The position numbers and the translations under genes are program-made. A stretch of 64,000 nucleotides of DNA, taken from Tenodera sinensis (lineage: Eukaryota > Arthropoda > Insecta > Mantodea > Mantidae). The stretch is taken from contig CM060967.1 in the NCBI GenBank assembly GCA_030765045.1, positions 26,901,784 through 26,965,783 on the forward strand. Direction: 5' to 3'. The notes beneath the pieces were generated by a model. The model searched no databases, was not told where the DNA came from, and saw nothing but the letters and a program-made list of their open reading frames with translations. This document shows, in pieces, positions 36,000 through 46,270 of the stretch (position 1 is the stretch's first letter; each line of letters begins with the position of its first letter).

Positions 36000-37290
36000 T
36001 TATTGCTGAGTAGGAAATGGATAGTCTGCAGTTCATTGTTTTTGTCCAGCTCTTAACAGGTTTAGTGAATATATTCCTGAAGAATGGCTCATTCTGTGCA
36101 ATGTTCTTTCTGTATATGCAATGTGATGCAGTTGTCCACAGAATGTGTTCAGCAAAGTAGAAAACAAAGTGAGCAGAATAGATGTGATATCTTCTTCTAT
36201 GGCACCTCTCGAGGCACTAAATTTGTCTATGTGTATCTTCCCTGTAGAGACAGATCATCAAGGTTCATAGACTTACACCACCAAAATAATGAATTGAATT
36301 AGGAAATATTCACATAATATTGGAAACCAATGGTTTCACTTCTCCTGCACAAATTTAGTGACAGGTGCAACAACTTGATGCAATTTCCCTGTCCTGGTCC
36401 CTCTTGAGGGCTTTCCCTGATTTTTCTTCATGCTTCCACCAAGATACTTAACACTCAGAAATACTGAACTTAATCACAATCTGTATATTAATAATATGTT
36501 TTGCCTTGCTCAAAACATGTAATTTGAAGTTCATATAATGTCTCTCTCCTTTATTCATCTGTTATGACGAATTTCTCTCCCTTGTACATTATCTGCCATG
36601 ACTGGAATACTGACCAAAGCTGAATGTATTAATGCAATGGTGCTAACCTAAGCTACAATAGATCATGGCAGAAGTAGAGTTAGATTACTTCCATAAAAAC
36701 TATGGCATAATTCAATGCTTACCTGAGGAGTGACTCTTACTACTGATGGACGCAGTCTAGGCATGAGATGATTGGCCAAGTTCCTCCATGCCATCTAGCA
36801 TGTCGTCTGAGCACTTTGAGCAAACTTGATTTTCTGCCTTTATAACATATGGTTTCACTTTAGGAACTCTTGTTTCATGGAGGTAGAACTCACTTATAGT
36901 CCTACGAACTACACACATATCAAAATTGTTCAGATTAGTGAAAGGTTTGAGCCTGTGTTTGTTTCGTTTTGGAGAACTGAATGAGGAAACAGCCACTCTG
37001 TACATCTGTCATCTCCACTTTTATGTTCTTAACTGTCAGTAAGGAAATCCCCATCGCGGCTGTAACACGCTCATTAATCTTGTTCACAGGGATTACAAAA
37101 TTCTTTCTGACAGCTTCTTGCCACATAAATTTCAATGCATTTGCTACTATTTCTCTAGCTTGTCCTTTTATAGCTATACGATAAACTTTAGAGTGACTGA
37201 GTGCCAGAATACTCCTGTTTTAATGCACTGCAAAAGTCACACTCAACAATAATAATAAATATTAACAACAATAATAATATTAACAATTAG
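36000..37290. other. Intron stretch with nothing recognised
   Basis: Short open frames on both strands (for example 37005-36757 and 37135-36935 minus) have no domain that I recognise; the latter, with VTAAMGISLLTVKNIK, may be a worn helix-turn-helix. Confidence 0.35.
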
Positions 37291-37299
37291 TATTCCCTA

Positions 37300-37532
37300 G
37301 TGCGACCCAGGTTTGATGCCACTCATTCCACCAATTGGTCCATTATCACCTTTCCAATCATCCATTTCACTTGCATTTCATATCATTCTCTTCCTCACTC
37401 TCATACCTGGTGCTTGGCTGACCACCCGCTTCCAGGTCTTCACTCTGTCCAGTCCATAGGTTCCGACGTGCGTCTGACCCTAGGCACTGGCTTGTAAGTC
37501 CTGGGGGTGTAAGTCCTACATAAGGGGAGGGT
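37300..37532 (+). repeat. tRNA-derived SINE-like repeat, subfamily B2 tail
   Basis: It has CCACTCATTCCACCAATTGG, then CCAGGTCTTCACTCTGTCC and GTCCTACATAAGGGGAGGGT, matching 1980-2255 and 46750-46985. The tRNA head is almost lost (CCAGGTTTGATGCC). Confidence 0.7.
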
Positions 37533-37536
37533 AAGC

Positions 37537-37758
37537 AGAAGAAGAAGTTAAATTAAGTAAAAATTGAAGCTATTAACAGTGAAGCAACAAGATTCTAAAA
37601 TAAGAACAAATTAGAAACTAAAAAACTTCACTTATCTTAGTATGTTGATATCCTTTTTCTATTTTTCTAAAAAATAAAAAATAGAAAAAGGATATCAACA
37701 TACTAAGATAAGTGAAGTTTTTTAGTTTCTAATTTGTTCTTATTTTAGAAGAAGAAGT
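37537..37758. mobile_element. Perfect 74-bp palindrome with asymmetric end and 12-bp TSD
   Basis: AGAAGAAGAAGT at 37537-37548 and 37747-37758 flanks 198 bp. Arms 37593-37666 and 37677-37750 pair base for base with no mismatch around a 10-nt spacer; the last bases overlap the right TSD. The left end carries 44 extra bases (TAAATTAAGTAAAAATTGAA, then CTATTAACAGTGAAGC), the outer end of the Penelope-like terminal repeat family. The perfect arms mean a very recent insertion. Confidence 0.92.
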
Positions 37759-38811
37759 ATTTCCTAGTGAAGTTTACTTGTCTAGATGTGGAAACATACT
37801 GCCTTTGCACATACAGGTTGACACAGACAGCAAGGAAGGAGGGTAGGAGGGAGATTGGCAGACAGATGGCAGGCTAGTGGGACATTTGAAAAAAGGCTCG
37901 GCCACTAGGATGCCAGAGTTTTTATGGAAATACAAGTACTCTAATTGTCAAAGCTCAAGGAATTCTAATTCATGCATGACCTTAGGCTCAACTTGTACAT
38001 GTTGACTCCCACTATTCAAGCCAGTACAGTTCCTAAAATAGTGGATTGCGCATGTTTCATTACTCATGTAATTGTTTTATAATTTTTTATTATATATATA
38101 TTAGATAATGTTTCACTTGAATTTATGTTTTTTCATATACCAAAATACTTGCCAAACATTCCAGAACAGCCTCTGAAAGTTTATTGGTAAAATTCATATT
38201 TGTCTTGTATATAGCTTGCAGAAAGTTTACTTTTTCATATTAACCAATATAGTCAGTGCTCATTCATAAACAAAAGTTGCTGTAGTTCAGTGGAATCAAA
38301 TCAGTATGGAAAATCAAACGTCTTGTGGTTAGTATACCTGATACAGTGATGAAATTTCAAATCTCTGTTAATATGGCAATGAAATTTCAAGTCTGTTTCA
38401 ATTTTATAATTTTTTACTTATTTATATTTTTTTTAGTAATCAGTATTGAGTTTTTGAGCTAGTTAAAAACTATTTAAACTTGTACTTTAATACTTATCTT
38501 CATAGTGTATCCAGTTGGTTGCTGAACGCACATATTTTAAATACAATTGAGAATATTTGAATGCAAATTGTAAATTTTTGGATTTGGTTTAAGGGCGCTC
38601 AACTTCTAGGTCATCAGCGATCAAATTGTAAATGAAAGTCCAAGAGTGCTGCTTTCAGATAGTATAAAACAAGTTAAAATCTAAATATAGATACAAAAGA
38701 AGATAATTTTGTAAAATTGCAGGTTTTGCAGGATTGGTACAGAAAGTGTCAACAAAAAATAGCATACTGTTCCTCATTTTACAAATCATATGAATTCTGT
38801 TTACTCGTAGG

Positions 38812-40140
38812 TACGAGGGGCGTCTCAAAAGTAACTTGCACTATCTTTTTTAAAAAATAACAAAACGTTTAAATATTTTAAAAAGGGTACATTTTGAAAG
38901 CTACATTCAGTACCTATTTTTTGATATCATTTCCTTGAACCTCAATAAATGTTTGATACCGTGGTAACAGTTTTTTTAACTCAATGTCAAACTACTTTCC
39001 TGCCAAACTGGATAGACATCTTTCCACTTCTTGTTTCAGTTCCTCGTCATTTATGAAGCGCCTTCCCCCAAGATGTTGCTGCAGCTCCGGAAAAAGATGG
39101 TAATCACTCGGTGCAAGGTCAGGTGAATAAGGTGGATGACCGAAAACATCCCATCGAAACTGCTCAAACAGGGCTTGAGTTTCACGAGCAGCGTGCGGGC
39201 GAGCGTTATCGTGGAACAAAAACTGTTTTGCTCAACTTTCCCCTCCTTTTGCTTTGTATGGCTCTCCTGAGTTTTCTCAGCACCTCACAATAGCGAGCAG
39301 CTGTCATCGGGGCAGGTAATCGATTAACTGTACTCCCTTCGAGTCCCAGAATATCGTTGCCATGATCTTGCCAGCCGATGCAATAACTTTTGCCTTTTCT
39401 GTGTTGGCTGATTCTTTCGTTTCCATACTCTGTCTTTTGGATTCAGGTGTCCAGTGATAGATCCATGTTTCGTCTCTAGTCACTATTCTCTCGAATAAGC
39501 CACCTCCCTCGTCCTCAAAAAATTGCAAAAATTGCAATGCAGCGTCAACTCTCTGCTACTTGTGTTGTTCTGAAAGCACATGAGGAACCCATGTTGCACA
39601 CACTTTCGATAGACATACATCCTCGGAAATAATTCTGTGAAGTGACACACGGCAATTTCAATATAAGGAGGAAGTTCAAACAAAACTGCGTCAAGTGTAA
39701 GGCGCCGATCGGTGTTCACGACTGCTCGAACCTCGTCAACAATATCCGGAGGGTGGGAAGTGGAGGGTCGGCCACTTCGTTGCTCATCGTGTAATGTTGT
39801 TCTCCCTTCAATGAACGATTGGTGCCAACGAGAAACCATTTGTCTTGACATAACGCCTTTTCCATAAACACTGCACAACTCGCAATGAATTTCAGTCGCA
39901 CATTTATTTTTTTACCATCAAAAAATGGATTACAGCACAAACTTCGCAATCGGCGGTAGGAACGAGTGGAGTCTCCATTGTTACTGCCGTTTTAATGTCC
40001 AAGCAATAAACTTAGGTGCCTAGGAATTTTACAGTGCTGCTACTACACCCATACCTATATTCTCTGGGACTTTCAGAGTTTTCCCGCCTACGCGCGGATT
40101 TAAAAGAATAGTGCAATTTACTTTTGAGATGCCCCTCGTA
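38812..40140 (-). mobile_element. DD34D mariner element, frameshifted
   Basis: TA at 38812-38813 and 40139-40140 flank inverted repeats that start CGAGGGGCGTCTCAAAAGTA and CGAGGGGCATCTCAAAAGTA and extend about 36 bp. Minus-strand frames hold MVSRWHQSFIEGRTTLHDEQ, then VTRDETWIYHW (first Asp, codon 39474-39472), FHDNARPHAA (second Asp, 39210-39208) and YSPDLAPSDYHLF. Exactly 34 residues separate the second and third Asp. Frameshifts between 39220 and 39900 make it a pseudogene, but all three Asp codons survive. Confidence 0.92.
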
Positions 40141-40258
40141 GTATAAAATTTTCCTTGCTTTATTTACACACAATTTTAGTGCTGCAGCACTTCTGATTTT
40201 TACTATGTACATTTTCTTATGTAATAAATTGTTCCATTTGGTCTTTTGTTTTTTTAAG

Positions 40259-40349
40259 GTGGTTGGTCACGATAAAGAGAGAATAGACAGTATCACGGTG
40301 AATAATACAAACAGTGAGATTTCAAATGAGCTGCCTAAGGAACATATAT
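40259..40349 (+). CDS. NRDC: Nardilysin-like exon j
   Basis: The acceptor is a T-run followed by AAG ending at 40258; the donor GTAAGT starts at 40350. It encodes VVGHDKERIDSITVNNTNSE and a polar linker. It lies only about 120 bp from a mariner insertion (38814-40138). Confidence 0.88.
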
Positions 40350-40429
40350 GTAAGTAAAATTTGTAAGCTATAATTAATTTTAACGTTAGAGAACATAACT
40401 GTGTGGTACTGAAATTCAAAACATGTAGG

Positions 40430-40800
40430 TATGCATATTATTTAAATTCACATTTTGAAATCAATGTTCACCAATTTCACTAGTATAAGCCTTAAGTTTG
40501 CTCCTTATCTTCCTACTCTAAAAGAATCAGATATCTTTTATCCTTTTAATTATAACTTCAGTTTGTCCATTATGAGCTCTTCCATTTGTTGTCAGGTACT
40601 TGTCCCTCTTCTTTCCTCACCTCCAGCGATGATTATATTCTTCTTTCTGTCAGGTTTTTCAATGCTTTATAGGTGCGCCAATCTTTGGTTTAGCTCTACT
40701 GCTTTTTCTCCTACTTCTCTTTCAAAATGTCTCATTTTCTTTTGTATTTCTTCCATGTTTCTAGCCAAATATTTGTCTATTATCCTTTCTGTGTGTTTCA
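40430..40800 (-). pseudogene. Possible non-LTR ORF1-like coiled-coil relic
   Basis: On the minus strand a broken frame gives LARNMEEIQKKMRHFEREVG, EKAVELNQRLAHL and then RKKNIIIAG, resembling the coiled coil plus RK.N.I..G segment of retrotransposon ORF1 proteins. The call is by pattern only. Confidence 0.4.
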
Positions 40801-40959
40801 TGTATATCAAATCTTGTGCAATTTCTTGTAGTATTGTTCTTATGTCTTACATCTCTGGTCCTGGATTCACCTTGACTCTGCCAATGACAAGCAGGAGCAC
40901 CAAAATTTGTGCCCATAGCCATGCATGGCTGCTGTAAACACAGAGCTACTGTGACTGGC

Positions 40960-41068
40960 AAGTTGTCACAGTAGCTCAGTGGTTAGAGCAGCTGAACATG
41001 ATATGGAAAGTCTGTGGTTGAAATTCCGACTGTGTCATTGAATTTTTCAGTTCCAGTTCTACGTCTCA
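40960..41068 (+). repeat. tRNA-like family A copy, sense, truncated
   Basis: It reads GTCACAGTAGCTCAGTGGTT, TGTGGTTGAAATTCCGACTG and ends CAGTTCCAGTTCTACGTCTC. It has no antisense partner. Confidence 0.75.
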
Positions 41069-41210
41069 TATATTATAGTACTGCTCCTTAAAGAAAATTT
41101 TAAACTCAGCTTTCAAAAATAATAAATAAAAAGTACAATATATACATACTTTCCCCTATGTAAAATCAGAATCTGTGGTATTTTGGACTGTGCTAGTGTA
41201 CTTTATGCTT

Positions 41211-41394
41211 GAATTAACATAACTTGGGTATTCTGACAGTTCCCTTGGCATGCGTTACCCACGTGGTAGGGGAGTCTGTTGGCTACTTCAAGGTCAAACC
41301 TGCTTGTCATGACAATAGACCACTGTGCCACTCCCCTACCATGCGCGTAGCGCACGCCGAGAGAACTGTCAGAATACTCAAGTTACGTTAATTC
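41211..41394. mobile_element. Palindromic MITE-like element
   Basis: The left arm GAATTAACATAACTTGGGTA through ACGTGGTAGGGGAGT (41211-41272) pairs with the right arm, ACTCCCCTACCATGCGCGTA through CGTTAATTC (41333-41394), with about ten mismatches. The centre is about 60 bp. There is no reading frame. It lies about 280 bp before the last nardilysin exon. Confidence 0.75.
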
Positions 41395-41672
41395 AATTAC
41401 AATGTGTGTAACTTCTGCTCACTCATTGTGTTGCTGATGGGAAAAGAGACTTGCCCTATGTGGTCAACTGAGGTATATCTCCAGACATACGCACCACTGC
41501 TCATTCCAGGTTACAAACCAGTTTGCCTATTATCAGAATCCCTAGCCGAACTGTCTGATTTATATTTGATCCACCCTCATTGAAATATTTCTTTAGAAAC
41601 ATATTTAGAGCAGTGCTGACCATTGACATATGCTAACACTTTTACTAGATTCTTTTCCATACTTTGTTTCAG

Positions 41673-41806
41673 TTGAGGAGCCAGAGAGCACGAAGAATTA
41701 TGTCATCCAGCTTGAAAATGATGACAATGGCTACTTCATTTCTGACTTAAAGAGCTTTAAAAATGGACTGTTTATGTATCCAGTAAGGTGCAGTACAGTA
41801 ACATGA
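41673..41806 (+). CDS. NRDC: Nardilysin-like terminal exon with stop
   Basis: The acceptor TTTCAG ends at 41672. Joined to the T left by the previous exon, the frame runs FEEPESTKNYVIQLEND, then ISDLKSFKNGLFMYPV, and stops at TGA 41804-41806. The lysine/aromatic tail resembles the last residues of nardilysins (strand near ITD..F...L..YP). The 3' UTR runs to the AATAAA at 42592. Confidence 0.88.
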
Positions 41807-42246
41807 AGTGCAATATGAGAATTTGACATTTCAGAATATCTTTATGACAAGATATAACTTATTCTAAAGTTGCTGCATTTTAGTTTCTCCAACGTTAAAA
41901 AATTATTTAAAAGAAATTGTTATTGTCATTTTCAGTGAAAGGCTTGAAATGGTTGTAAGTTATTATGCACACAGTTATAAATGCAAGCCAATATTTTGAC
42001 ATATTCTGTTTTTATTTGTTTGTTAATGGGAAGTAAAACACTGAATATAATTGTTAGGGGTTTTAATAAACACTGCAGGCATATTCATTGGCTTAAGTTT
42101 TATTGGTCTGGAAGCAGCAGTAAAGCAAAGCTCGGTATGCATCTTTTAAACAAAGTAAACTGAAACTTCTTGTTTTTGACATTGGTAATATTTGGGACAA
42201 TCTATGCATGACAAGGTGCTTACAACAATGAAACAACTGTTAATTG

Positions 42247-42266
42247 GGAGGGGGGGGGGGGGGGGA
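42247..42266. repeat. Poly(G) run in the nardilysin 3' UTR
   Basis: A run of about 18 G interrupted by one A, within the stretch between stop codon and polyadenylation signal; the exact length may be uncertain from sequencing. Confidence 0.7.
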
Positions 42267-42591
42267 GCTTCTTTTGGTGCAAGCATTCTCATATGTGTCC
42301 CCAGTGAACTTGCAGTGTTGAGTTATTTTGTCTGTGGTGAATGATACAGTAAGATGAAAATATGTTTATTTATTAGCATTATACTTTGGCTGTGTTATTT
42401 GTTCTGTGTTTAGTATCTTAAGGTTTGACTTTGTAACTATCACATCAGCGTAAGTTTAACTTGGTGTGCAATAAGATCTCACCAATAAGATGATTGGATT
42501 TTACAGCTTTATGTTGTCATTTTAATAGAATTATTTGTTGCTAAATTGTTTTGCATTTTGATTGTTAAATGTCTGTATGATTTGCACTTGC

Positions 42592-42597
42592 AATAAA
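42592..42597 (+). terminator. Polyadenylation signal of the nardilysin-like gene
   Basis: A canonical AATAAA lies about 790 bp after the stop codon, in a stretch with no recognised transposon, followed by T/G-rich sequence. The position as the real mRNA end is inferred. Confidence 0.55.
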
Positions 42598-42710
42598 ACT
42601 GATTTTTACAACTCTCCAAAATGCAGTGTATCATACAAAAAATTTTTCAGGTAAAAATCCTGTAATTACTGAAAGAGAACTATACAACATGTAAACAGAT
42701 CAACAGTAAT

Positions 42711-42785
42711 TATTATTTATGCCAGCAAACTTACTGTTGGTGTTTTTAAACACACAAGCCGTGTGTGGGCAACATTTGACGGTAT
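42711..42785 (-). repeat. tRNA-like family A end fragment, antisense
   Basis: The end TTATTATTTATGCCAGCAAA with TTTTTAAACACACAAGCC and GTGTGTGGGCAAC only, with no tRNA part. From 42786 to 43600 no element is recognised apart from a short repeat-like piece at 43010-43080 (GGCAATGAAGCCATTAGC). Confidence 0.65.
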
Positions 42786-43599
42786 TAATTACTATAATAA
42801 ATTTTATAGTTAAATGAACACAAAATTGGTTCACAGAAATTGTGATTTATGCAGGACTGGTTTCGTACGAACTTTCCTACATCCTCGGCTGCTGAATTTC
42901 TTCAGCAGGTTTTCTTCAAATGGACGATCAAAATTCATTAGAAGTATAAAATATATAAACTTAGGCTTTCATGGACTTAACTATTAGATGTGTGGAAGTT
43001 GTTGTTTTCTAGTGCCTTGCATCAGGCAATGAAGCCATTAGCATTCGTGCTTTCCAATACTTTTGAACTGTAGTTTCTTCTGATCTTAATGCTTCACAGG
43101 TCTTCAAGTGGTCTTCGTTCATGTGTGGAAGTAAAGACCGTTAATGTCCGTTAGGGTTTATTATATGGTGGGGGTGGGCAGGGCATTGTGCTGGCTACAG
43201 TAGTCTTCGGCTAGTTGTAGGCAGGGTTTTATTACAACTGTTGTGTGGTTCATTAGATGTGTTTGTAACTTCTTCATATAAATTGTTTAGTTAATGGTGC
43301 CGAATGCAGGCTTAGGGACCACGTAACGCAGGACACCAACGTATGAGAAATAAAAGTAGCAAGCAGTTGTAAAACAATTTGAGTGACGTTGGAATTGTGT
43401 AGATGACGATGCGTAAAGATGAGAATGGAGATAACTTCTGGCAATGCGTGTACATCGGTGATGTGGGTATGAAAAAGGCGAGAAACTATTCTTGTCCATA
43501 ATCATGAATTTTGACAAATAGAAGGCAGGAAACTCTATTTTACTTATGCATACATTCCTCAATTCAACCCAAAATATCTCCCAAATGTAACATTGAGCA

Positions 43600-44380
43600 T
43601 CGCAATTACAGAATAAATGAGGATCCCTTTGTATTACATTCAAACAAATTAATTTATGAATCACATAACTTGAAATAACTATGAAGTCATAAACTTTTGT
43701 GGTTATGCAGCAAGTAGATAACCTTAAATGGAAACATGTATTTGTAAATATACATTTAAAAAACAAATACAAAGTTGCATTTTGGAGGTATAAACCGTAT
43801 AACCCTAAATAACTGTGAAATCATAATCTTGTGTAATTGTGCATGAGATACAGTAGATCAGTGTGCAATATGAATATATTTTATAGTGTATGCTTATGAA
43901 ACAAATACAAAGTTTTATAAGAGTTAGATGTGGTAGATGATTGAAAACAGAATGCTTTAAACATCGGATTTTGCTGGAAATAACTCACAAATTACTGGTG
44001 ATTTCAATGTTATTTGAAGTGCAGATTTGCATTAATAACAACTAAAGGGGAATGAGAAAAAAGGAAATCTTCACTTCGTGACACTTTCTGCTATTGTTAC
44101 CTCTCCTTTATTTACATTATTCCATTATTTAGTTTGCATTTCTATTCCGCTGTTTCAATTTTAGACCGCGCTTCCATTCCATTACCCATGTTTCAGCTGT
44201 GGTAGGTCATTTTTGCTCATTTAATCATGAAATAAATCTGAAGGTTAAATTATTAAAACAATTAAATGGACCCATAGATTTAATGGTTTGAAAAAGACAC
44301 TCGTTTTGAAAGAAAAACATTGTGTTATGAATTTTGAAATACTGCAGATTGATTCTGTTAACAAATTTGTTTTGTTTTCA
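43600..44380 (+). mobile_element. Penelope-like relic with a tandem upstream repeat
   Basis: Two adjacent copies of about 140 bp, at 43640-43780 and 43790-43915, share GAAATAACTATGAAGTCAT-type sequence and ACAAATACAAAGTT; one matching copy stands before the GIY-YIG frame at 28655-28775. At 44192-44370 the frame reads AVVGHFCSFNHEINLKVKLL, then KQLNGPIDLMV, the C-terminal half of the same GIY-YIG domain. A stop follows. Confidence 0.7.
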
Positions 44381-44851
44381 GTGTTTGCTAATGATAATAT
44401 GATAGGTAAAAATAAGTCATCTAGTGTCCATAACGATGGTGACCCAAACAAACAGTACATTAATTGAGAAAGTAATGAAAGCTTCACAAAACTTGAGTTC
44501 GTGATTAATTTCAACAACTTACACCATACACAAGAGATAAGTGAAACCTGGTCTCTACACGTTTGTCACATTAGTTGACTTAGACCTTAGATAATTAACT
44601 AGCTTTGGAACCAGAATTATGAATAATTGTTCCCTGGTGCCAATCATCCTTCCTGGACCACCTAATCCCCAAAGGACTTCCCAATTAAAGGGCACATGCT
44701 ACCTGAAATGCCAAGCTCTAATAAAAATCTGGAACTCTTCAGCTCAAGTTAGTGATGTGAGGGTCAGCTGCCATTTGAAGCATTGGCCTATGTTTGGCAA
44801 AAATACCATCATAGATGCACTTTTGTTCTTTCTCCATCTTGAAGAGTAACA

Positions 44852-45045
44852 GTAACATTCTTTAAATTAAGGAAAATTGAAGCTATTAACAGTGAAGCAA
44901 CAGAATCTAAATTAAGAACAAATTAAAACTAAAAGCTTTACTTATCTTAGTAATATTGCAAGCTCTTCAAATCTAATATTGCAATATTACTAAGATAAGT
45001 GAAGCTTTTAGCATCTAATTTGTTCTTAATTTAGGTAACATTCTT
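44852..45045. mobile_element. Head-to-head Penelope-like foldback with 11-bp TSD
   Basis: GTAACATTCTT at 44852-44862 and 45035-45045 flanks 172 bp. Arms CTAAATTAAGAACAAATTA..TTATCTTAGTAATATTGCAA and TTGCAATATTACTAAGATAA..TTTGTTCTTAATTTAG pair with a few mismatches. The left end again has the long outer segment (GGAAAATTGAAGCTATTAAC) that the right end lacks. Confidence 0.85.
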
Positions 45046-45250
45046 CTTAACCCTTTAATGGACAGCGTGACATGAGTAACATATAAATTTGTTAAAGTTT
45101 GAGGTACTTTATTGGTTCTTTCTTTCTAATTTCTTGTTGTGCTAACCTAAATAAATAGAATTCAAGTATTTGCAACTGTCTTATATTATAAAAATCTGAT
45201 GTGTTGCACTCACATGACTTTCTCTACTCTTGTACTAACCATTCTTACAA

Positions 45251-46198
45251 ACTCTTATTTTACCATGCTGTTCAAAGAATTGTGTGACACGTATGCCAAT
45301 TTTGAGCCAATTTATACCGATGGTTCCCGGTGTGACAACAATAATGGCTGTGCGGTGGTTGCTCCTAACCAAACCATGATGTATAGTCTACCAAACACTC
45401 TCACCATTTTCTCTAGTGAACTGTTTGCTATACGTTTCGCCATGGATTATATATCAAAGAATGGAGACTTCAAATCATTCATTATATACACAGATTCCCT
45501 CAGTGCATTAATGGCTATACAACAACGATCTCCTTGCCACACCTTGGTAAGGGAGATACGTGAATTATACAGTGAGCTTATTTCATCAGGTAAACAACTA
45601 ATCTTGGCATGGATACCATCTCACTGTAACATACCAGGAAATGATCTTGCTGACACTGCCGCAAAAGAAGCTACCAAGCATCCTCCAAGCTTACCAGATC
45701 TTAAGCTACCTCATGAAGACTATTTACGGCATCTTAAAAGAACTATCCTACACCGATGGAAGACAGATTGGACAACTACATCCAACAGCAAACTGCATGA
45801 TATCTGTCCAATACCTAACCTCTCCACAACAATTACAACACTAACCCGGCGAGACCAGGTGCTAATAACCCGATTATGCATTGGCCACACTGCGCTTACT
45901 CACTCCTACATTCTGTCCCGTGAACTTCCTCCTAAATGTACTCTGTGTGATTCTACTCTTACCGTTCAGCATCTGCTCACTGTTTGCCCAATATACACTC
46001 ACCAGCGACTTCAGTATGGAGTTCCTGAGAACCTTCAGCTAGCTTTGGGTGATCAACAATATCACAAGAAAATCATCAAGTTCATCAAAGCATGCAAAGT
46101 TAATATTTAAACTCATTGTAAACTTCATGATATGTTTCCTCCTTTTTTTCCTCAATGTTTAGTCGCGATATGACTTTTATGTTGAAGCGACTTCAAAT

Positions 46199-46265
<67 letters not shown>

Positions 46266-46270
46266 TATTT
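45251..46270 (+). mobile_element. 5'-truncated non-LTR retrotransposon, 1000 bp, with TSD and 50-A tail
   Basis: ACTCTTATTT at 45251-45260 and 46261-46270 flanks exactly 1000 bp (45261-46260). The insert holds the RNase H to C-terminus coding part, a short 3' UTR ending AATAAATAAATT and a run of 50 A. The long pure A tail and unbroken frame mark it as young. A partly inverted sister copy lies at 51933-52433. Confidence 0.95.
45268..46110 (+). CDS. Retrotransposon RNase H and C-terminal Cys domain (truncated ORF2)
   Basis: The frame is open from the insertion boundary to TAA at 46108-46110 (about 280 residues). RNase H motifs in order are PIYTDGSRCDNNNGCAVV (first Asp), FSSELFAIRFAMD (Glu), IIYTDSLSALMAI (second Asp) and WIPSHCNIPGNDLADTAAKE (His and last Asp). 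A gag-knuckle-like CTLCDSTLTVQHLLTVCP follows, typical of jockey/I-superfamily ORF2 ends. The endonuclease and reverse transcriptase are absent through 5' truncation. All catalytic RNase H residues are intact. The ATG at 45199 lies in flanking DNA and is not the natural start. Confidence 0.92.
   Translation: MFKELCDTYANFEPIYTDGSRCDNNNGCAVVAPNQTMMYSLPNTLTIFSSELFAIRFAMDYISKNGDFKSFIIYTDSLSALMAIQQRSPCHTLVREIRELYSELISSGKQLILAWIPSHCNIPGNDLADTAAKEATKHPPSLPDLKLPHEDYLRHLKRTILHRWKTDWTTTSNSKLHDICPIPNLSTTITTLTRRDQVLITRLCIGHTALTHSYILSRELPPKCTLCDSTLTVQHLLTVCPIYTHQRLQYGVPENLQLALGDQQYHKKIIKFIKACKVNI

Larger units (their letters stand above)
102..41806 (+). other. NRDC: Gene span: nardilysin-like M16 metallopeptidase, 3' part (11 exons)
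   Basis: Eleven exons with GT-AG boundaries and matching phases join into one frame of 571 codons including the stop. The product is the C-terminal half of a nardilysin-type M16 peptidase (zinc peptidase cleaving before Arg in dibasic sites; also a chaperone-like partner of other proteins). The half seen here corresponds to the M16 inactive C-terminal domains, which help form the closed chamber and bind substrate. The exon at 26616 carries the family motif LRTKEQLGY; its Arg (26649-26651) and Tyr (26670-26672) match the substrate-contacting pair known from insulin-degrading enzyme. The zinc HxxEH motif and the nardilysin acidic stretch would lie upstream of the window. Nardilysin is preferred over insulin-degrading enzyme because segments such as NKFLTTDFTI, LVQGNIS, NYYQSGP and VVGHDKE resemble nardilysin more. 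No frameshift or internal stop is seen. The gene runs tail-to-tail with the CFAP58-like gene. Confidence 0.92.

Noticed and set aside
102..41806. Insulin-degrading enzyme instead of nardilysin
   Set aside because: Both are M16, but block-by-block wording (NKFLTTDF, LVQGN, NYYQSG, VVGHDK) is closer to nardilysin; the decisive acidic domain is outside the window, so some doubt remains.
43287..43772. 161-codon minus-strand open frame as a gene
   Set aside because: It is antisense to the tandem segment of a Penelope-like relic and has no recognisable domain.
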